Below, piece after piece: positions 1-21,132 of a stretch of 64,000 bases of DNA. The DNA comes from Topomyia yanbarensis (Eukaryota > Arthropoda > Insecta > Diptera > Culicidae), in NCBI RefSeq assembly GCF_030247195.1, contig NC_080670.1, positions 209,300,546 to 209,364,545 of the forward strand. The letters are read 5' to 3'. The notes beneath the pieces were generated by a model, which did no database searches, was not told the origin of the DNA, and saw nothing but the letters and a program-made list of their open reading frames with translations. Position 1 is the first letter of the stretch. Each line of letters begins with the position of its first letter. A program made the translations under genes and the position numbers.

Positions 1-1440
1 ATAATTGTATGTGCCTTCGTGTCTGCTCTCGCTGTCAAACCCAAGTCAAACCGGACAACCATGGGCGCATACACGCGATGATGTTCGAAGGTGGGGGTTA
101 ACTATCGAAGTCAATCTGGTCGTGAGGAAAATGAATCGAAATGCTATTGTTAGGAAATCACAATATTAAAATACGATATCCCATAGTCTGAAGAGCTTCT
201 CATCTCCCGGTTTTTGGTCGAGCTGACGATGAAGGGCGGGGGGAGGGTGGTATATGGGGGCTTGGCACCACGGGGAGGACAGTAATAATGAGGATATTCC
301 ATGTTCAGCTAACATCAGCTTCGTTGATGTTGGTATTTGCAACGTTGCTGGAGCTGACGGGGTTTTCTCCGGGCAGGAAGGGTCGGTTATAGACGAAGCA
401 AACACATTAAACTTGATGGAAATTTATGAGAAAAATTGTATGCGGGAGGCCCCGAAGGGCAACATCCCATGGGCCAACGAGCAGAATGAAAAAAAAATTT
501 GCCTCCACTGAGAACAATCAACGAATAATTATAAACAAAAAAAGGGATGCGCTTGCTGAAGGGTGCCCTCAACAGCAATTTCTATTCGATAAGTGTACAT
601 TCTTTCCGTTTCGATGGGCCAGCAATTAAATCGAAGTAGGGTTTCTGTAGTTGTATAGACCAAATAACGATGGCGATGGGGACGTCGAGCGCTTCCACCG
701 ACGGGGAAAATCTCTGAAACCGTTATTGGTTCCGTTTATTTTTGCTACTTTAATATTGACGGTTGCCTTGTTTCGAGGGATTCCACTTAAAATATTGCTC
801 ATTGGGGCCAGGTTAAACGAGCTGGAACGATAACACCGTTCGGAGGGTGGGGGGGGGGGGTAGGGAGTTGCCTGTGACAGCATGTACGTGTTCGCTTCGG
901 TGAGCGATTTTCAACATGTTCGAGGCCATCATTTCTCGTTAAATAGTGTGTTTTCAGTCCATTCGTAACTTTCGAAGTAGTTACTCGTAGAATTTCGACT
1001 AATAAACCATGCGTCTCCATCAACGTAAATATCTATTACGTAATGTAAGGACGATAGTGCTTGTCCTGGTAATTTTGTGTTAATTAAAAATGTTATTATT
1101 CGGAAGATAACATCAACTTTTCTCATTAAAAATTCGATAACTAAAAGCATTTGATTACATTTTTTAAGCTGTTACAAAGCGTATATGTTAAGAGCCACAA
1201 TTAAAAGTAGAATCCTCGTGTATTTTATTTAAAGCTTGACGATGCCTTCACTGGTAGATGGCAAGGACACAATGTCAGCGGATCAGCCCATGAAATGAAA
1301 TACAAACAACCACTGTAGAATCGATTTAAACTTTGCCAAATATTGATCTGAAAATTAAAGCATGCATTCTTACGGATTCTGCTTACATGTAATTAATCAA
1401 ATTTCTGAAAGTAGTAATGTGTTGTGGAAGGAAATGATGT
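1..1440. other. Intergenic DNA, no gene recognised
   Basis: Short overlapping ORFs on both strands (none above 90 codons) show no recognisable domain or splice-linked continuation. A run of twelve or more G sits near 848-860. Nothing else is supported here. Confidence 0.6.
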
Positions 1441-1652
1441 ACTTACCTATTTCGGTAACAGTTAGGCGAGTGTCTCCGAACAGGTTGACCAGCACTAAGC
1501 GGGGTTTTTCTCAGTAGTTTTTATTTCCTATTCATATTATGTCAAATTGTTCTTAACGGGTACACGAGCGTCTCCAAGTAGGATGGTCAGCACTGACGGG
1601 TTTTTTCTCAATAGTTTCTATTTCCTATTCATATTATGCCAAATGGTTCTTT
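1441..1652. repeat. Two tandem copies of a ~100-bp repeat
   Basis: Two adjacent diverged copies (about 1441-1553 and 1554-1652) share the order GTCTCC-AA, GGTTGACCAGCACT/GGTCAGCACTGA, a T-rich block with TTTCTCA, and TTTCCTATTCATATTATG followed by CAAAT-GTTCT. A third related copy lies at 10812-10922. All three begin at or near ACTTAC or an equivalent, which read on the minus strand would be a GTAAGT-like splice donor, so a non-coding exon family is possible, but a dispersed repeat is more likely. Confidence 0.6.
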
Positions 1653-3389
1653 GATAGCTCCTTCGGATGGAGGTTGTTGAAGATGTAGTGGGAAATGACC
1701 TGGAAATAGTTTGTAAGAATTAGAACATAATCAGGTTAGAAAACAAAATTACAAGCTTAATTAATACCATTTTTACCTCTTGTCTATTTAAAAATAACGC
1801 CCATGAATAAAAATGTTCGGCAAATTTTGGATTCTATACTCAGAAATCTGAGTGTTGCCTTCTAGGACTGTAGGATTTCAGTTTTGGTTATTATAAGTGT
1901 AGGTAAATTAATCAGCAAAAGACCGGCAAAAGCAGAACGAAGGAAGCTTCTATTTTGATCTAAATAAAATTTTGATAAAGTCATGGGGTGGCTCTCATCA
2001 GAAACCAACACTCACTATTTGCCAGAATAATTTAGTGCCGGCTTGATTTGAAATTTAGATGTTTTTTGACCGCAGAAAATGAAAATGAGTTTTTAAACTC
2101 TAACAAAATTCCATATTGGGGTAACATTGTCTAGAATATAAGTCAAGTAATTTTGGGACGTTTAAACGTTTTAAATCGTCTCCGTAAAACATTCACATGT
2201 TATTTCTTCGACCGACTTGTTTAATAGATTCCTTTTGTGAAGAAACGAACATCTTCGATAAAAGCCGAAGCACGTTAATTATACTACAAACCTGTGAATT
2301 TAATTCTCAGTTGATTCTGAATCTTTCTGTAGCATCCAAGCAAAAGATTTATCGACGAAATGGAGACACTATCTACCGAAGCATTCATAGAAAATAGAGC
2401 AAGAGTTTTCCACCCGGAATTCTCGCAGAAGAAGAGCTAGACGTTGTTATTGTTGATTAACGGCACTTTTTACCCCGCGTCGGAAGCGAACTTGTTCAAA
2501 CGGTAATTAAAAAGCGCGAAAATTTACATTTCAGTGTTCGAAGCGCTCTATAACTTTTGTTGTGACAACGATTTACCTAATTCAATAGAGGAGCCCCTTT
2601 TCAACAAGAAAGAAAGGAAGAAACATGAGGGAGTTTGTGAACGTATCTTTAATTGTACCAAACGGAATTCCACCATGTTTGAATGAATCAGTTGGAAATT
2701 TTTTTCCCCAATTTTGTATTAATTTTCGAAGCTTGTAAACAACGCAAAATAATTTTCGGCAATGACGCGGAAAATCGAAATTCTTCAGTATATTTCACGC
2801 CGAGCCGTCAATGTGAACCACCTAAGAGACCCGCATGTATTTTTGTACTACATTCATCGTTCGCTAGTCGAATGAGCAGCATGTCGATGTGCGGTCATAC
2901 GGCACGGTAAAGAGAGCTGTAACATTATACCTACCACAATAACAATTCCTACAAAAACAATTGGACATATAATCGTTAGCGAGTGTGTATCTCAAGAGTA
3001 AAATCAATGCCATCTCATCAACGAAAGATGAAATTGCTACTATAGCAATCTTATCTGTCATTGAAGCAGGGTGGCCAACCCTAGGAATTTATTCGTAGAT
3101 CTACGGATTGTTTCCTGTCTACGGATTAACTCGCGAAATCCACTGAATATTTTCGTGACTTCTTCAGAATTCTACGAAAGCTTTAGTAAAAATAATACGG
3201 ATTTGATTTTTTCAATCGAATTTCTACCGTGTACGCCAAATAATTATTGCTCTTCTTTACACTTAATATTGATTCACTTTTCATGGTATTCCATAACTCA
3301 AATCAAAGATACACTCATACATGCTTTACTCGAAATCGGTTGACGCATTAAAGCAGAAATAAACGAGCTATTACCCTCCTCAAGGACCC
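1653..3389. other. AT-rich intergenic DNA, no gene recognised
   Basis: ORFs here are all below 91 codons, AT-rich and without recognisable domains. No repeat boundary or RNA gene was identified. Confidence 0.55.
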
Positions 3390-3725
3390 ATGCCAGCATT
3401 GAAATCAGACGGAGTTCCTTACGCGAAAGATGCCAAGTTGATCGCATCACTACAAAAACAGTGTCCAGCACCCCCATACCAAAAGCCAGCCCCCGTCCGC
3501 GAGGAAGCCAATACCAATGACGGCGAATTTGTGATCGTGTCCCGAATAAGCTATCGCGAGCATCAGGACTGCTTTAACGACGGTAACCTTGACGTGAATG
3601 GCAACATGAACTATTTGAATGATCCTCACAATGCCGATGGTCAGCAAACATATGTTCCCCGCGAAAAAAGGGTCTCCACGCGTGATAGCAAGATGCGCAC
3701 AAGAGATTCGACGGACTTTCATTAA
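3390..3725 (+). CDS. Unassigned ORF or terminal exon, 111 residues
   Basis: An open frame from ATG at 3390 to TAA at 3723-3725, higher in GC and with more balanced codon use than the AT-rich flanks. The product is hydrophilic, rich in Asn, Asp and Arg, and ends in DFH. A CTCCTCAAG acceptor-like tract lies just upstream, and the frame stays open back to it through GGA CCC, so this could be the last exon of a gene lying to the left instead of a complete protein. I recognise no domain. It could equally be a chance ORF or a fragment of a mobile element. No function is proposed. Confidence 0.3.
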   Translation: MPALKSDGVPYAKDAKLIASLQKQCPAPPYQKPAPVREEANTNDGEFVIVSRISYREHQDCFNDGNLDVNGNMNYLNDPHNADGQQTYVPREKRVSTRDSKMRTRDSTDFH

Positions 3726-5115
3726 AGTTTGTAGGCATTTTTTTCAATTGCTTTTTTACGGCTGAACTGATTTTAATCGCATTTTCTTAATTACGTTTGA
3801 ACGCTTCCAAATTTTCAATTTTAAATGTACGTTCGGTTAAGTATTATTTTTTAGTTTACTGCCTAAAAACCATTTTTTGGTTAAATAGATAAGCAAACAA
3901 ACTCAAACAAACAATTCACTCACATTTATCGATAAACTCCCAGGTGCACTACTAGTGTCATGAAAAACCAATGGTCTTGGATCAGACAGAATGAAACTCA
4001 TTTGCTTTAAGAATCTATCCAGCACACATTCGATAATCGAGATTATACAAGCAGCAGAGAATTTGTCAATGGAACCGGGGACAAGTCACAGTGATTGTTG
4101 TTCATAAACTGGAAAAACTAACTTTCGACCACAATTCGTATTGGCCGATTGAAATACTATTCCACTACGCCTAGACAATTTGGTCGAACAAATCTCAATG
4201 TGCCTTTCTCAAAGAGAAGGGCACGAACTATTGCCTTACACTGCTTTCTACAAAAATGTAGCTTTCCTACTCTCTAAAGACAAATAGCTTTTGTATGCTT
4301 GATCTGAAGGAGAGCTTACGATTCTGTAGCAATTGTTTTCTAGACTAAACTTCACCTTCAAGTCTAATAAACCTATTGGTAAAATTTGTAGTCAGAAAAG
4401 CACATTACCTTTTTGCATAGTGATGCGGTAGCGTTAAAAAACGGTTAGATGTGTTTTCCAAAAGGTCCCTGTTAAACCAGTTCCTTACAATTTTTACCAG
4501 ACTGGTATTGATGAGTACCATGACCATCAATGCGTGGCGATGGCGTGGTTGCGGCCACAGATCTTCCAGATATCTCTTTTCGTGTACTCATTCGACTCAA
4601 GATTATGCATCCAATGCTGATTAGTGGAAATTTTGTTAACTTGGGGAGTTTCAATCACAAATCAAATTTAGGAGATTCCCCGTTCCGCTTAGAAGATACG
4701 TCCATGAAATAGAATATTCGTGGCATTCAGGATCATCTACGTTCGTGGGAGATCCAAAACATTTTTCCAAATAAATATAAACACATTGAGTGCAAGGAAA
4801 TGTTCTTCGTGGATCACGCAATCCACTAGCTTCTGTATCAATTTATCCGTCTTCTATAGGTTCAATGAAGGAGTTGAAAGCAGGTTGTAATTTCACCCGA
4901 GTGACATCGAGCACGTTGTTTGGGCGTATTCAGAATGTCGTGGTGCCAGGTCCCGGTCAGAAGATTTCTTAAGAGTCTGAGGTAGACTAGCCCATGTCTA
5001 CATTCGTGATACCATGGCCAGCCGGGATCTGCCGTACATGTTGTTGATCTATTATTCTTCAATAAGCGTATATATGCTAATGTGAGATCTGAGATCATTC
5101 TAGAGGTAATTACTG
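3726..5115. other. Intergenic DNA, no gene recognised
   Basis: AT-rich sequence with only short ORFs. A short hairpin (TGCCTTTCTCAAAGAGAAGGGCA, 4201-4223) is seen. Nothing else is supported. Confidence 0.55.
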
Positions 5116-5123
5116 CTCAAAAG

Positions 5124-5499
5124 CAGTCTTCCCCAAATGAACATCGAACACCATGATCGCTCTAGTTCTGTGCTCATCTGACACCCACATTTCATGTGCA
5201 AACTCGAACCCGCTAATGCGTACCAAAAACACGAACACGTGTTTGTCTGCACATCCGAATCCCATGTGCGTACGCGGTGTTCGTACACACAGGTTCTTGG
5301 CACTAGTTTTCTCTTTCTCTCACTCATCATCATCATCACGGTATACGTACACGGTGTTTAAACCTATGTTTGCACATCGTTTGCCCGGGTTCGGTGTTCG
5401 ATACAAACCTTTGCATAAAGGCAAAACATGTTTGAGGTTAAATGCGTGCACAAAACTTTGTACACGGGTGCAAACTTGTCGATGTTCATGGGAAGACTG
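5124..5499. mobile_element. hAT-type MITE, 376 bp, with 8-bp target duplication
   Basis: The element starts CAGTCTTCCC and ends GGGAAGACTG, a perfect 10-bp terminal inverted repeat. With one 2-nt indel the match continues inward as ATGAACATCGA on the left and TCGATGTTCAT on the right. It is bounded by a perfect 8-bp direct repeat CTCAAAAG at 5116-5123 and 5500-5507. An 8-bp target duplication with a CAG-starting inverted repeat is the hallmark of hAT transposons. No transposase frame is present, so it is a non-autonomous copy. The interior holds a short CATCAT run near 5326-5337. Confidence 0.85.
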
Positions 5500-5507
5500 C
5501 TCAAAAG

Positions 5508-7530
5508 TGGAACCTTCAGCGTAACCTAAAATGCGTGTTTGAAGCTATTCAGATTCCCGTGAATATGAAAAATGAATGCACGACTACGTCGACTGTATTC
5601 TGTACGGATGCTATTTCTTCTGAGACTTCCTCGTAGATTTTCCAACCAAAACTTCCTTTAGCATACATGCTAATGCAAAATAAACCAACCAGCTGATGGT
5701 TGAGAGAAGCAAACCATTTTCCTTGTGCAATAGAACGGCAACAATTTTGATATTTCAATACTGCTCTAGTTCACCTATAAGAGTATTCAACTTTCTATAA
5801 TAATTAATATATGTAGAAAATCAACATTAAAAATTGAAATTTCCATTGCAAATCCCACAGTGACTCTGCATACCTCAAAAGTTAAAGCCACGTAGTAAGA
5901 TACCGGTCGACAGAGCCTCAACTACACTACTTCCTACTTCCAGCAGGCCTTCGGTGTGAGGGTCAGATGTAAGAAAACATGGCCGCCCACCCTAAAGTAT
6001 CGCTAATCTAGCTCAAGCATTTAACATACAAACCTGTGGTCTAAATCGAGTAGCTGGTTGTGCACGGAATTCAGTAGCTTTTCGGATCAGCAATCGCAAT
6101 CGGAAATTGACGATCTGCTAGTCCGACTTCCTTAAACAAAGTTCGCGTTCGTGTCGACCCTGTCCAAGGAAGACCAAGAAGTCTTCGATAAACCCCTGAA
6201 GACTGTTCAGAAGCCGTTGAACCCAGAAGCCAGGAATGATCTATCTCGGACACATTTTCGAAAGACGCTGATGATAGCGTCGGAATCTCTCCACGCCGAG
6301 CTCATCGTCCTAGTCTACGTCTCAGCATAGCATCGATTGTTAGGAGTTCCTACGACCAGTAAAGAGAACTACAAACGACCAGGCTCTACAGGAACAGCGA
6401 TCAGTTGAAGAGTAATACAGGTGGCTAATACAGTAAGCGTCGGAATCAGTCCGGACTCTTCAAATCTGGAACTCCGGAGGAGAAAAAACGCCCTTAGTGG
6501 GAAACGAAGACAGAACGGCTTCACCCGTGTCGCCAACAAAATCGGCTGTCGTCGGACGAGGTGTTGCCCGTCTTCTTCACTGAATGGAAGGTTATGTCGT
6601 CTATGACGTTTACACAGGACGTCAGCCAACCATAAAACCGTTAAACACAACCTACTGGACTTTATCGACTCATTTCCATTCTCGGCTTCCGAATTTGACG
6701 CCGCATTTGTAGGCACTTGCACGAAAGTTGGTCGCTCTACGCTCCATCTTCCGCCAGTGAGAAATTGAGTGCTGTTAATAGTTTTAAAAGGTTCTGGGAG
6801 AGAAGACTCTTTCTGAAGTCCTGGTGAAGAGTAGATTATTTTGCAAAGGTTACCAGGATTCTTCTGTGGTATAACTTAAGGTCATCGGTGAATGCCAAGC
6901 CAAATGTGACGCCGTTGAAAAAGTGAAAAATCAAAAGACCGAGAGAGCTACCTACTACTGGCAATGATCTAAAATGGAATCCAACGCAATACCTCCTTTT
7001 TGGGAAGTTCAAATATGGAGGATTTCCAGAAGTAGGAAAATACTTCGGTTGAGAGCTATAACTGAGAGATGACAGAGCATTTTACAAGAATAACTGGTGG
7101 ACCTGCCGAGTCTGAAGCGTTCATTTTACAATATGCCAGTTGTTCAATATTATTGTCGATTAGAATTAAAAGATAGGTACATTAAGTGACTAGAAACCTG
7201 GATCTGTGCCAGATTCTCGTTGAAGAAAACACTCGCAAACTTTTCAGAGAATAGTTGGCAAATCTCCTGTGAACCAGAGTCCAATTCACAGCCCATCGTT
7301 GACTCTTTTCATTACTCATTTACATGGTTCCAGGTTTAAGGTTGCACGTTCCGCCAGTAATCTGGATGGCACCGCTTAGCTGTCTTTTTATACCCTCCTC
7401 GATTAAGAAGCACGTAATGTTGTCGCAGCATGTATCCTCCAAGCTTACAGTACTTTTTCAGCGCGGTTCTCTTTTAGTCGATTTTCATGGTCTCAACTCG
7501 GCAGTCTGCCGCTGCATTTCGGTATACACC
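5508..7530. other. Intergenic DNA, no gene recognised
   Basis: ORFs are short; the longest (minus strand, 6369-6722, 117 codons) has no recognisable domain or splice context. Some stretches between 6.0 and 6.7 kb are GC-richer than the flanks and may be old element remnants, but no motif supports a family. Confidence 0.5.
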
Positions 7531-7573
7531 AAATTCTTTTTTTGCACGGGGGATGCGTTCCGTGCAAAAAAAA

Positions 7574-7852
7574 CCGTGTAAAAAAAATCCGTGTTATTTC
7601 GAGAAACCGTGTAAAAAAAATCCGTGCTATTTCGAGAAACCGTGCAAAAAAAATCCGTGCTATTTCGAGAAACCGTGCAAAAAAAATCCGTGCTATTTCG
7701 AGAAACCGTGCAAAAAAAATCCGTGCTATTTTGAGAAACCGTGCAAAAAAAATCCGTGTTATTTTGAAAAACCGTGCAAAAAAAATCCGCGTTATTTTGA
7801 GAAACCGTGTAAAAAAAATCCGTGCTATTTTGAGAAACCGTGTAAAAAAATC
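7574..7852 (+). repeat. Left 33-bp tandem array, 8 units plus a partial
   Basis: Units start at CCGTG every 33 bp (7574, 7607, 7640 up to 7838). Each has the form CCGTGY, eight A, TCCGTGYTATTT, then YGAGAAA. The unit is a multiple of three without stops, so two plus frames run open through the array and give an 11-residue repeat (KPCKKNPCYFE). This is a by-product of the period, not evidence for a protein. Units differ by a few substitutions, mostly C/T changes at the variable positions. Confidence 0.9.
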
Positions 7853-10038
7853 TGAATTTTTTTTTTTAATTAACAGCTATTTTCTTATGGTATTTAACAA
7901 TGAATACTGTTGGACATTTTAAATGCACAAGGGGGCTGTCAATGTGCCCAGTAGAAGTTTTTTAATTTTTCGAGGAGGTTTACATTTTTTAGAAAAATGT
8001 AAGTTTATTTATTCGTTAAAAGAAGTTATTGTCCTTCGAAAAGCAATAGTTAAAATGGTAAAATGTTTCAACTATTTAGAGTTTGTTAACTTTTTGTAGA
8101 TTACACTGTGCTACAGTGATTTTAAACTTTTAAAATGAACTAGTATAACAAATGCGATACAAAGCAATGTACACACGAAAATTTGAAGCAAAAAAACATT
8201 TTTTGGGACCTTTGCCACAACAAAATTAGCTACGTTGTCATTTTCAGCCGATTTTCGGTTTTGTAACATTTTTTGAACGAAGAAAACTAGACCTTTCGAA
8301 CAGTATGCGGTCATATACAGTTTGGTAAGAAACATTGTTCGATTCTGGGACAACAATATCAAAATTGTATTTTTTTGCGATTTTTTCATGTAAATGGTTA
8401 TTTTCTCATTAAAAGAATTTTCATGAAAAGTAAAAAAATCATTTTGATGCAAAGACTCTTGCGCAATTGAAATGTCAGAAATTGTCAATTTTCAGCGGCC
8501 TATTGATTGGCTTTTACTTAATTAAATACTCTTTCCTGGAAAGAGGCAGCATTTGCCATTTTGCAATGTTGACATTTGCCATTTTGCAATGTTTGATTAA
8601 AAATTCTTTCCTGAAAAGTTGAAAAATTTGTTATTTTCCACTTAGCGAATCTAGTTTTTTTAACGACTGCAACCTATGCCATGGTGGATATCGGTCCGTC
8701 CCGCGAGGCAAACTTTTCAAAATCGTACGAAATTGCGACTATCTGCCAATTAAACACCGATCTTCAGGAGGACGATAAAGTTTTGTGCATGTGTGTCTCA
8801 AAAAGTGTGATGTCCTCTAATTTGTCTACTTCTAAAAAATATTCTCCTGCCAGTGCGTTTGAGTCGTCTATATCTATACTAAACCAATTTAGAATTAGAA
8901 CCGCCTTTGTTTCTATTCTTTTCTTTCGTCTCCTAGGTCTGAAGCGGATCAATCGACTATTAATAAATATGATAAAAGATGCCAGCAGTATTGGCCCTTA
9001 TTCGCAAATACTTTATTCACTACAACTGTGCTATATTTCTTCTCGATCTTATAACAGAATTTGAAAATCTCTGTTCTAAATAGTCGATATTGGTAGTTGT
9101 TATGATGTACAATACATTAGGAAAATATGCTAGAGTAGTGACAATATTTTTCAGTTCCACAGATCTCCCTTTATTGGATACTTCAGAGTTATTCGCATCT
9201 GCTCTCGGAGACCACCAATCCTCCAAACACATTTCAACCACTGAGCATTCAACTCGAGCATATCACACCGAGGAAGCAATTTGTTATTTCCAAGAACCAA
9301 AGCTCGAGTAAAACAATCAACATTCTCGTAGGTGCCAGTCCTGCATATCTTCTTGGAACCAGCTAACATATCCAAGCTCGACAGCTAGCTGAAGTCACAT
9401 ATATTTCCACCCAAGCGAAGTGATCAATCACTTGTAAGTAGGACACTCATCCACAAACCAGTCATGAACATATCCGTACCAACGAGAATGGATCATACCA
9501 GACGAAGGCCACAGGTCCAGCACCAACTTGTCCCATCTCAGTAAAAAAATAGACTTGTGCCTGTTCCTAACTCTTTGAAAGCTCTATTTAATCAGAGATC
9601 ACTGATTGGTTGATAAAAAGAAACATCAGTCGTTATCTACTCAGACCAAACAATACGTATTGCGTATCCCTGCATATTAAAATCTCCGCTATCAGTTTCT
9701 AGCTTATCAAACTGAACAAGCAAAATTAATATACATTGTGTAGTGGCACTACCCGGGGGAACTTGGCCAAATACCAATTGCTCCATTGCCAATGCGATGT
9801 GATATATGAACCGGAATATTATTTGATGATATCTAAAAAGCATACAATCCTATACAAACCATAGCCCAACATTATTGATTTTCAACTACCATAACTTGAA
9901 TTTTGATTAACAACTCTTTTCCTAAAATTGAAAAATACGCGATTTTTACACATTGGCAGATCATCCCCATTTGTATTGCAAATATCCAATGCCATTTATT
10001 TTCAGCTGCCGTTACTAAATGCCTATTAAAAAAAAATA

Positions 10039-10262
10039 TTTTTTTTGCACGGTTTCTCGAAATAACACGATTTTTTTTGCACGGTTTCTCAAAATAACAC
10101 GGATTTTTTTTACACGGTTTCTCGAAATAACACGAATTTTTTTTACACGGTTTCTTGAAATAACACGGATTTTTTTTGCACGGTTTCTCGAAATAACACG
10201 GATTTTTTTTACACGGATTCTCGAAATAGCACGGATTTTTTTTACACGGTTTTTTTTCCACG
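10039..10262 (-). repeat. Right 33-bp tandem array, inverted relative to the left
   Basis: About six units of the same 33-bp repeat as at 7574-7852, here reverse-complemented (T8-GCACGG-TTTCTCGAAATA-ACACGGA). Partial direct-orientation units with CCGTGCAAAAAAA recur just outside at 10323-10390, so the outer right edge is itself a small inverted structure. Confidence 0.88.
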
Positions 10263-10395
10263 GGATGATCAAATCATTAAACTGGTATATCGAAATAGGT
10301 ATTTTATACATAAAAATCGTGTTATTTTGCTAAACCGTGCAAAAAAAGTCGTGCAAAAAAAATCCGTGCAAAAAAAGTGCGTGCAAAAACAGAAT

Positions 10396-12423
10396 CCGGT
10401 GACATCATTTTCGAGAATTTCGTTCCAACGGAACGGCGTGCGGCTGGCTACTATCCTCTCCCCTCTCTATCACGGAGCCACTCGACAATCAAGCTTCTAA
10501 CCAGTCGTGAAATTCTTGGACCCGGGGTTTTTTCGTCCAGAAAATCGAAGAGGACTGCGACCCCCTTACGACTGTATGCTGAGGTTCAAGATACTGTGGG
10601 ATTAATGGAAACATAGGCGTCGATACAAGCTTCATTCGGCCGACGCTCCCGAACCATACTAACTGGGCAAGCTACATTGTCCGGTAGCTGCAATACATTC
10701 AAGAGCAAAGTAACCTATCACTTTGTTAACCTTTGGAGAGGTTATCTGGAATACCAATAAAGAGCCCTAAAAAGCCCAATTTTATAATATAAACACAAAA
10801 AATCAAGTACTTACAAATTTCGGTCTCGGGTTTCTGGTCATCTCCTATCAAGCTTACACCATTGATACTATTTTTCTCAATAATTTCTATTTCCTATTCG
10901 TATTGTGTCCAACCGTCGCTCCATACTTCCAAATAGTCAGTCCAAGTTGATTTACTATTGTGGATTATTGATGATGTTGCGATGAATCGGTTGGCGATAC
11001 CGGGAATATTCCTAAATCATCTACTCGTAGCAGCTCGTTCTGAAATGTCAAAAATAAATTTTAAATGCATTTTGAATCAGAAATGATGATAGCATATTAC
11101 CAGGAGAACAGTCCACCTCAAATGTCCCAAATGAAACGATTGTTTGAATATGTGTTTCTCTTTTTTAATTTTTGAAGAAAGTCGGAACAAGCGAACAAAC
11201 CAGGAAAGCCATGACAGTTTTACGGGTCTTAAAAGACTTGATGCCTATGGAAACGTAACAAGTGTTCTAATTCTCGAAAGAAAATTTTAAAAATTCGTTT
11301 AAGGATTTTTTTTAAAGTTTAAGGATTTTCAATATCGCTGAAAGGTTTGTGATACTTGACTACATCCAAAATAATACTTTAACTTGTATACAATAACTCG
11401 CAATTTGTTTGATCCGAATTTCACCAGTTTCAAATAGATTCGATCGAGGCTTACCCAACAAATAACACGTTTTAGCTTTAGTCATGTAGATACCATTTCT
11501 AGGTCAATTGAGCCATCCTACAAAACGCTGCACATGTCAGATGTGTGTAGAATCTGGGAAGGGGTACTTCAGTTGAAATCATACCCGATTCCTAGGAAAC
11601 AACCTCAACTCATAAAATCAGCCATACATCAACGAGTATACCCCAAGCGAAGATAAAAAACAACATTAAAAAGTCAAACGTGGCTCAGTTTGAAGCACTA
11701 TCATTCGTTCTGGAAATATTTTAACAACCCACCACACATCCTAGTTATTAAACTTTCCGCAATCGATCCGTCGAAACGTCTCACGCGCTGTGCTGAATCT
11801 CTGCTGCAACCATCACACACGAGCACCGAGCTTGCAGTACGTGCGGCCCGGCTCAGGCGGGTTTGGCATTTCATCACTCATTCATTTCTACAGGCTCGTT
11901 GACTCCGGCTTCCTAACTGTGCTCGTAAAATTTTCTACGGTGCACCGCACGGTACGCATACACATCTAGGAATAGGGGCGGTTGGGTACCGGAGGGGGAC
12001 GGTTTGAATCATAAATTCCACATCCGTTACCGGCATACAAAAGGAATTTAATATGATCCTTTTGCATCGCTTTCTCCCCGGCTGATGCCCACCAGCCTCG
12101 ACGAATGGGGTTGTCAATCGGGGCCACGTTTGGCACAGAGAGGGAAAGAGAGTGGAAGAATGGGTTGCTCGTCTGGGAGCGCATTTGCATCATTAGGACA
12201 AACTGGGACAAACGCCCACTTGACGATTTGAAGAGCGTGAATTTTACTGACTGCCGGTTTTCGTACAGTAGGAATTCCGTCCCGATTTGTATGCTGTTGT
12301 GTGGCACGTTTTAGCACATAAAAATTCTTGTCCTTCTCCTTCCCTAAATCCTCACAGTTCCGAAGGAAAAGCGTACAAATCAACTGACAATAATGAAATT
12401 TGCTGTTTTCATTTCTTCCATAG
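10396..12423. other. Intergenic and upstream region of unc-13
   Basis: No coding exon is recognised. A single copy of the ~100-bp repeat seen at 1441-1652 lies at 10812-10922. The stretch from about 11.7 to 12.4 kb is GC-richer and directly upstream of unc-13, so it probably holds 5' untranslated exons and promoter sequence; no TATA box or start site could be assigned. Confidence 0.5.
10812..10922. repeat. Third copy of the 1.5-kb tandem repeat family
   Basis: Shares ACTTAC-ATTTCGGT at the start and TTTCTCAATAATTTCTATTTCCTATTC near the end with the pair at 1441-1652, with diverged sequence between. Same orientation as the pair. Confidence 0.55.
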
Positions 12424-12496
12424 ATCCACCAATCAATCGTCGCACTGTACCATCTACCACCCCGCATTTACCACCAGAATCACCCCCAGCACCGCC

Positions 12497-21132
<8,636 letters not shown>

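Larger units (their letters stand above)
7533..10395. mobile_element. Foldback-like element with inverted tandem-array ends
   Basis: A ~2.9-kb block is bounded by two arrays of the same 33-bp unit in opposite orientation (7574-7852 and about 10039-10262). The outer edges also mirror each other: ATTCTTTTTTTGCACG at the left and, reverse-complemented, ATTCTGTTTTTGCACG at the right. Long inverted repeats made of short tandem units define foldback (FB-type) transposons. The ~2.2-kb interior is AT-rich and holds no recognisable transposase; its largest ORFs (8111-8488 minus, 8681-9064 plus) have no known domain. A 22-bp tandem pair with TTTGCCATTTTGCAATGTT lies at about 8548-8592. No clear target duplication was found, so the ends are approximate. 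Confidence 0.6.

Noticed and set aside
7574..7852. CRISPR-like array
   Set aside because: The units are contiguous tandem repeats without unique spacers, in a eukaryotic genome.
7487..7922. Overlapping 120-codon ORFs with an 11-residue Cys/Lys-rich repeat
   Set aside because: The frames exist only because the 33-bp DNA unit is a multiple of three without stops. The mirror array at 10 kb gives the same peptides on the opposite strand. No start context or codon bias supports a protein.
12287..12496. Upstream in-frame extension of the unc-13 ORF to 12287
   Set aside because: The sequence before 12424 ends in a T-rich tract and TAG acceptor, and the extension has no similarity to unc-13. The ATG at 12497 with a GCC-ACC-like context was preferred.
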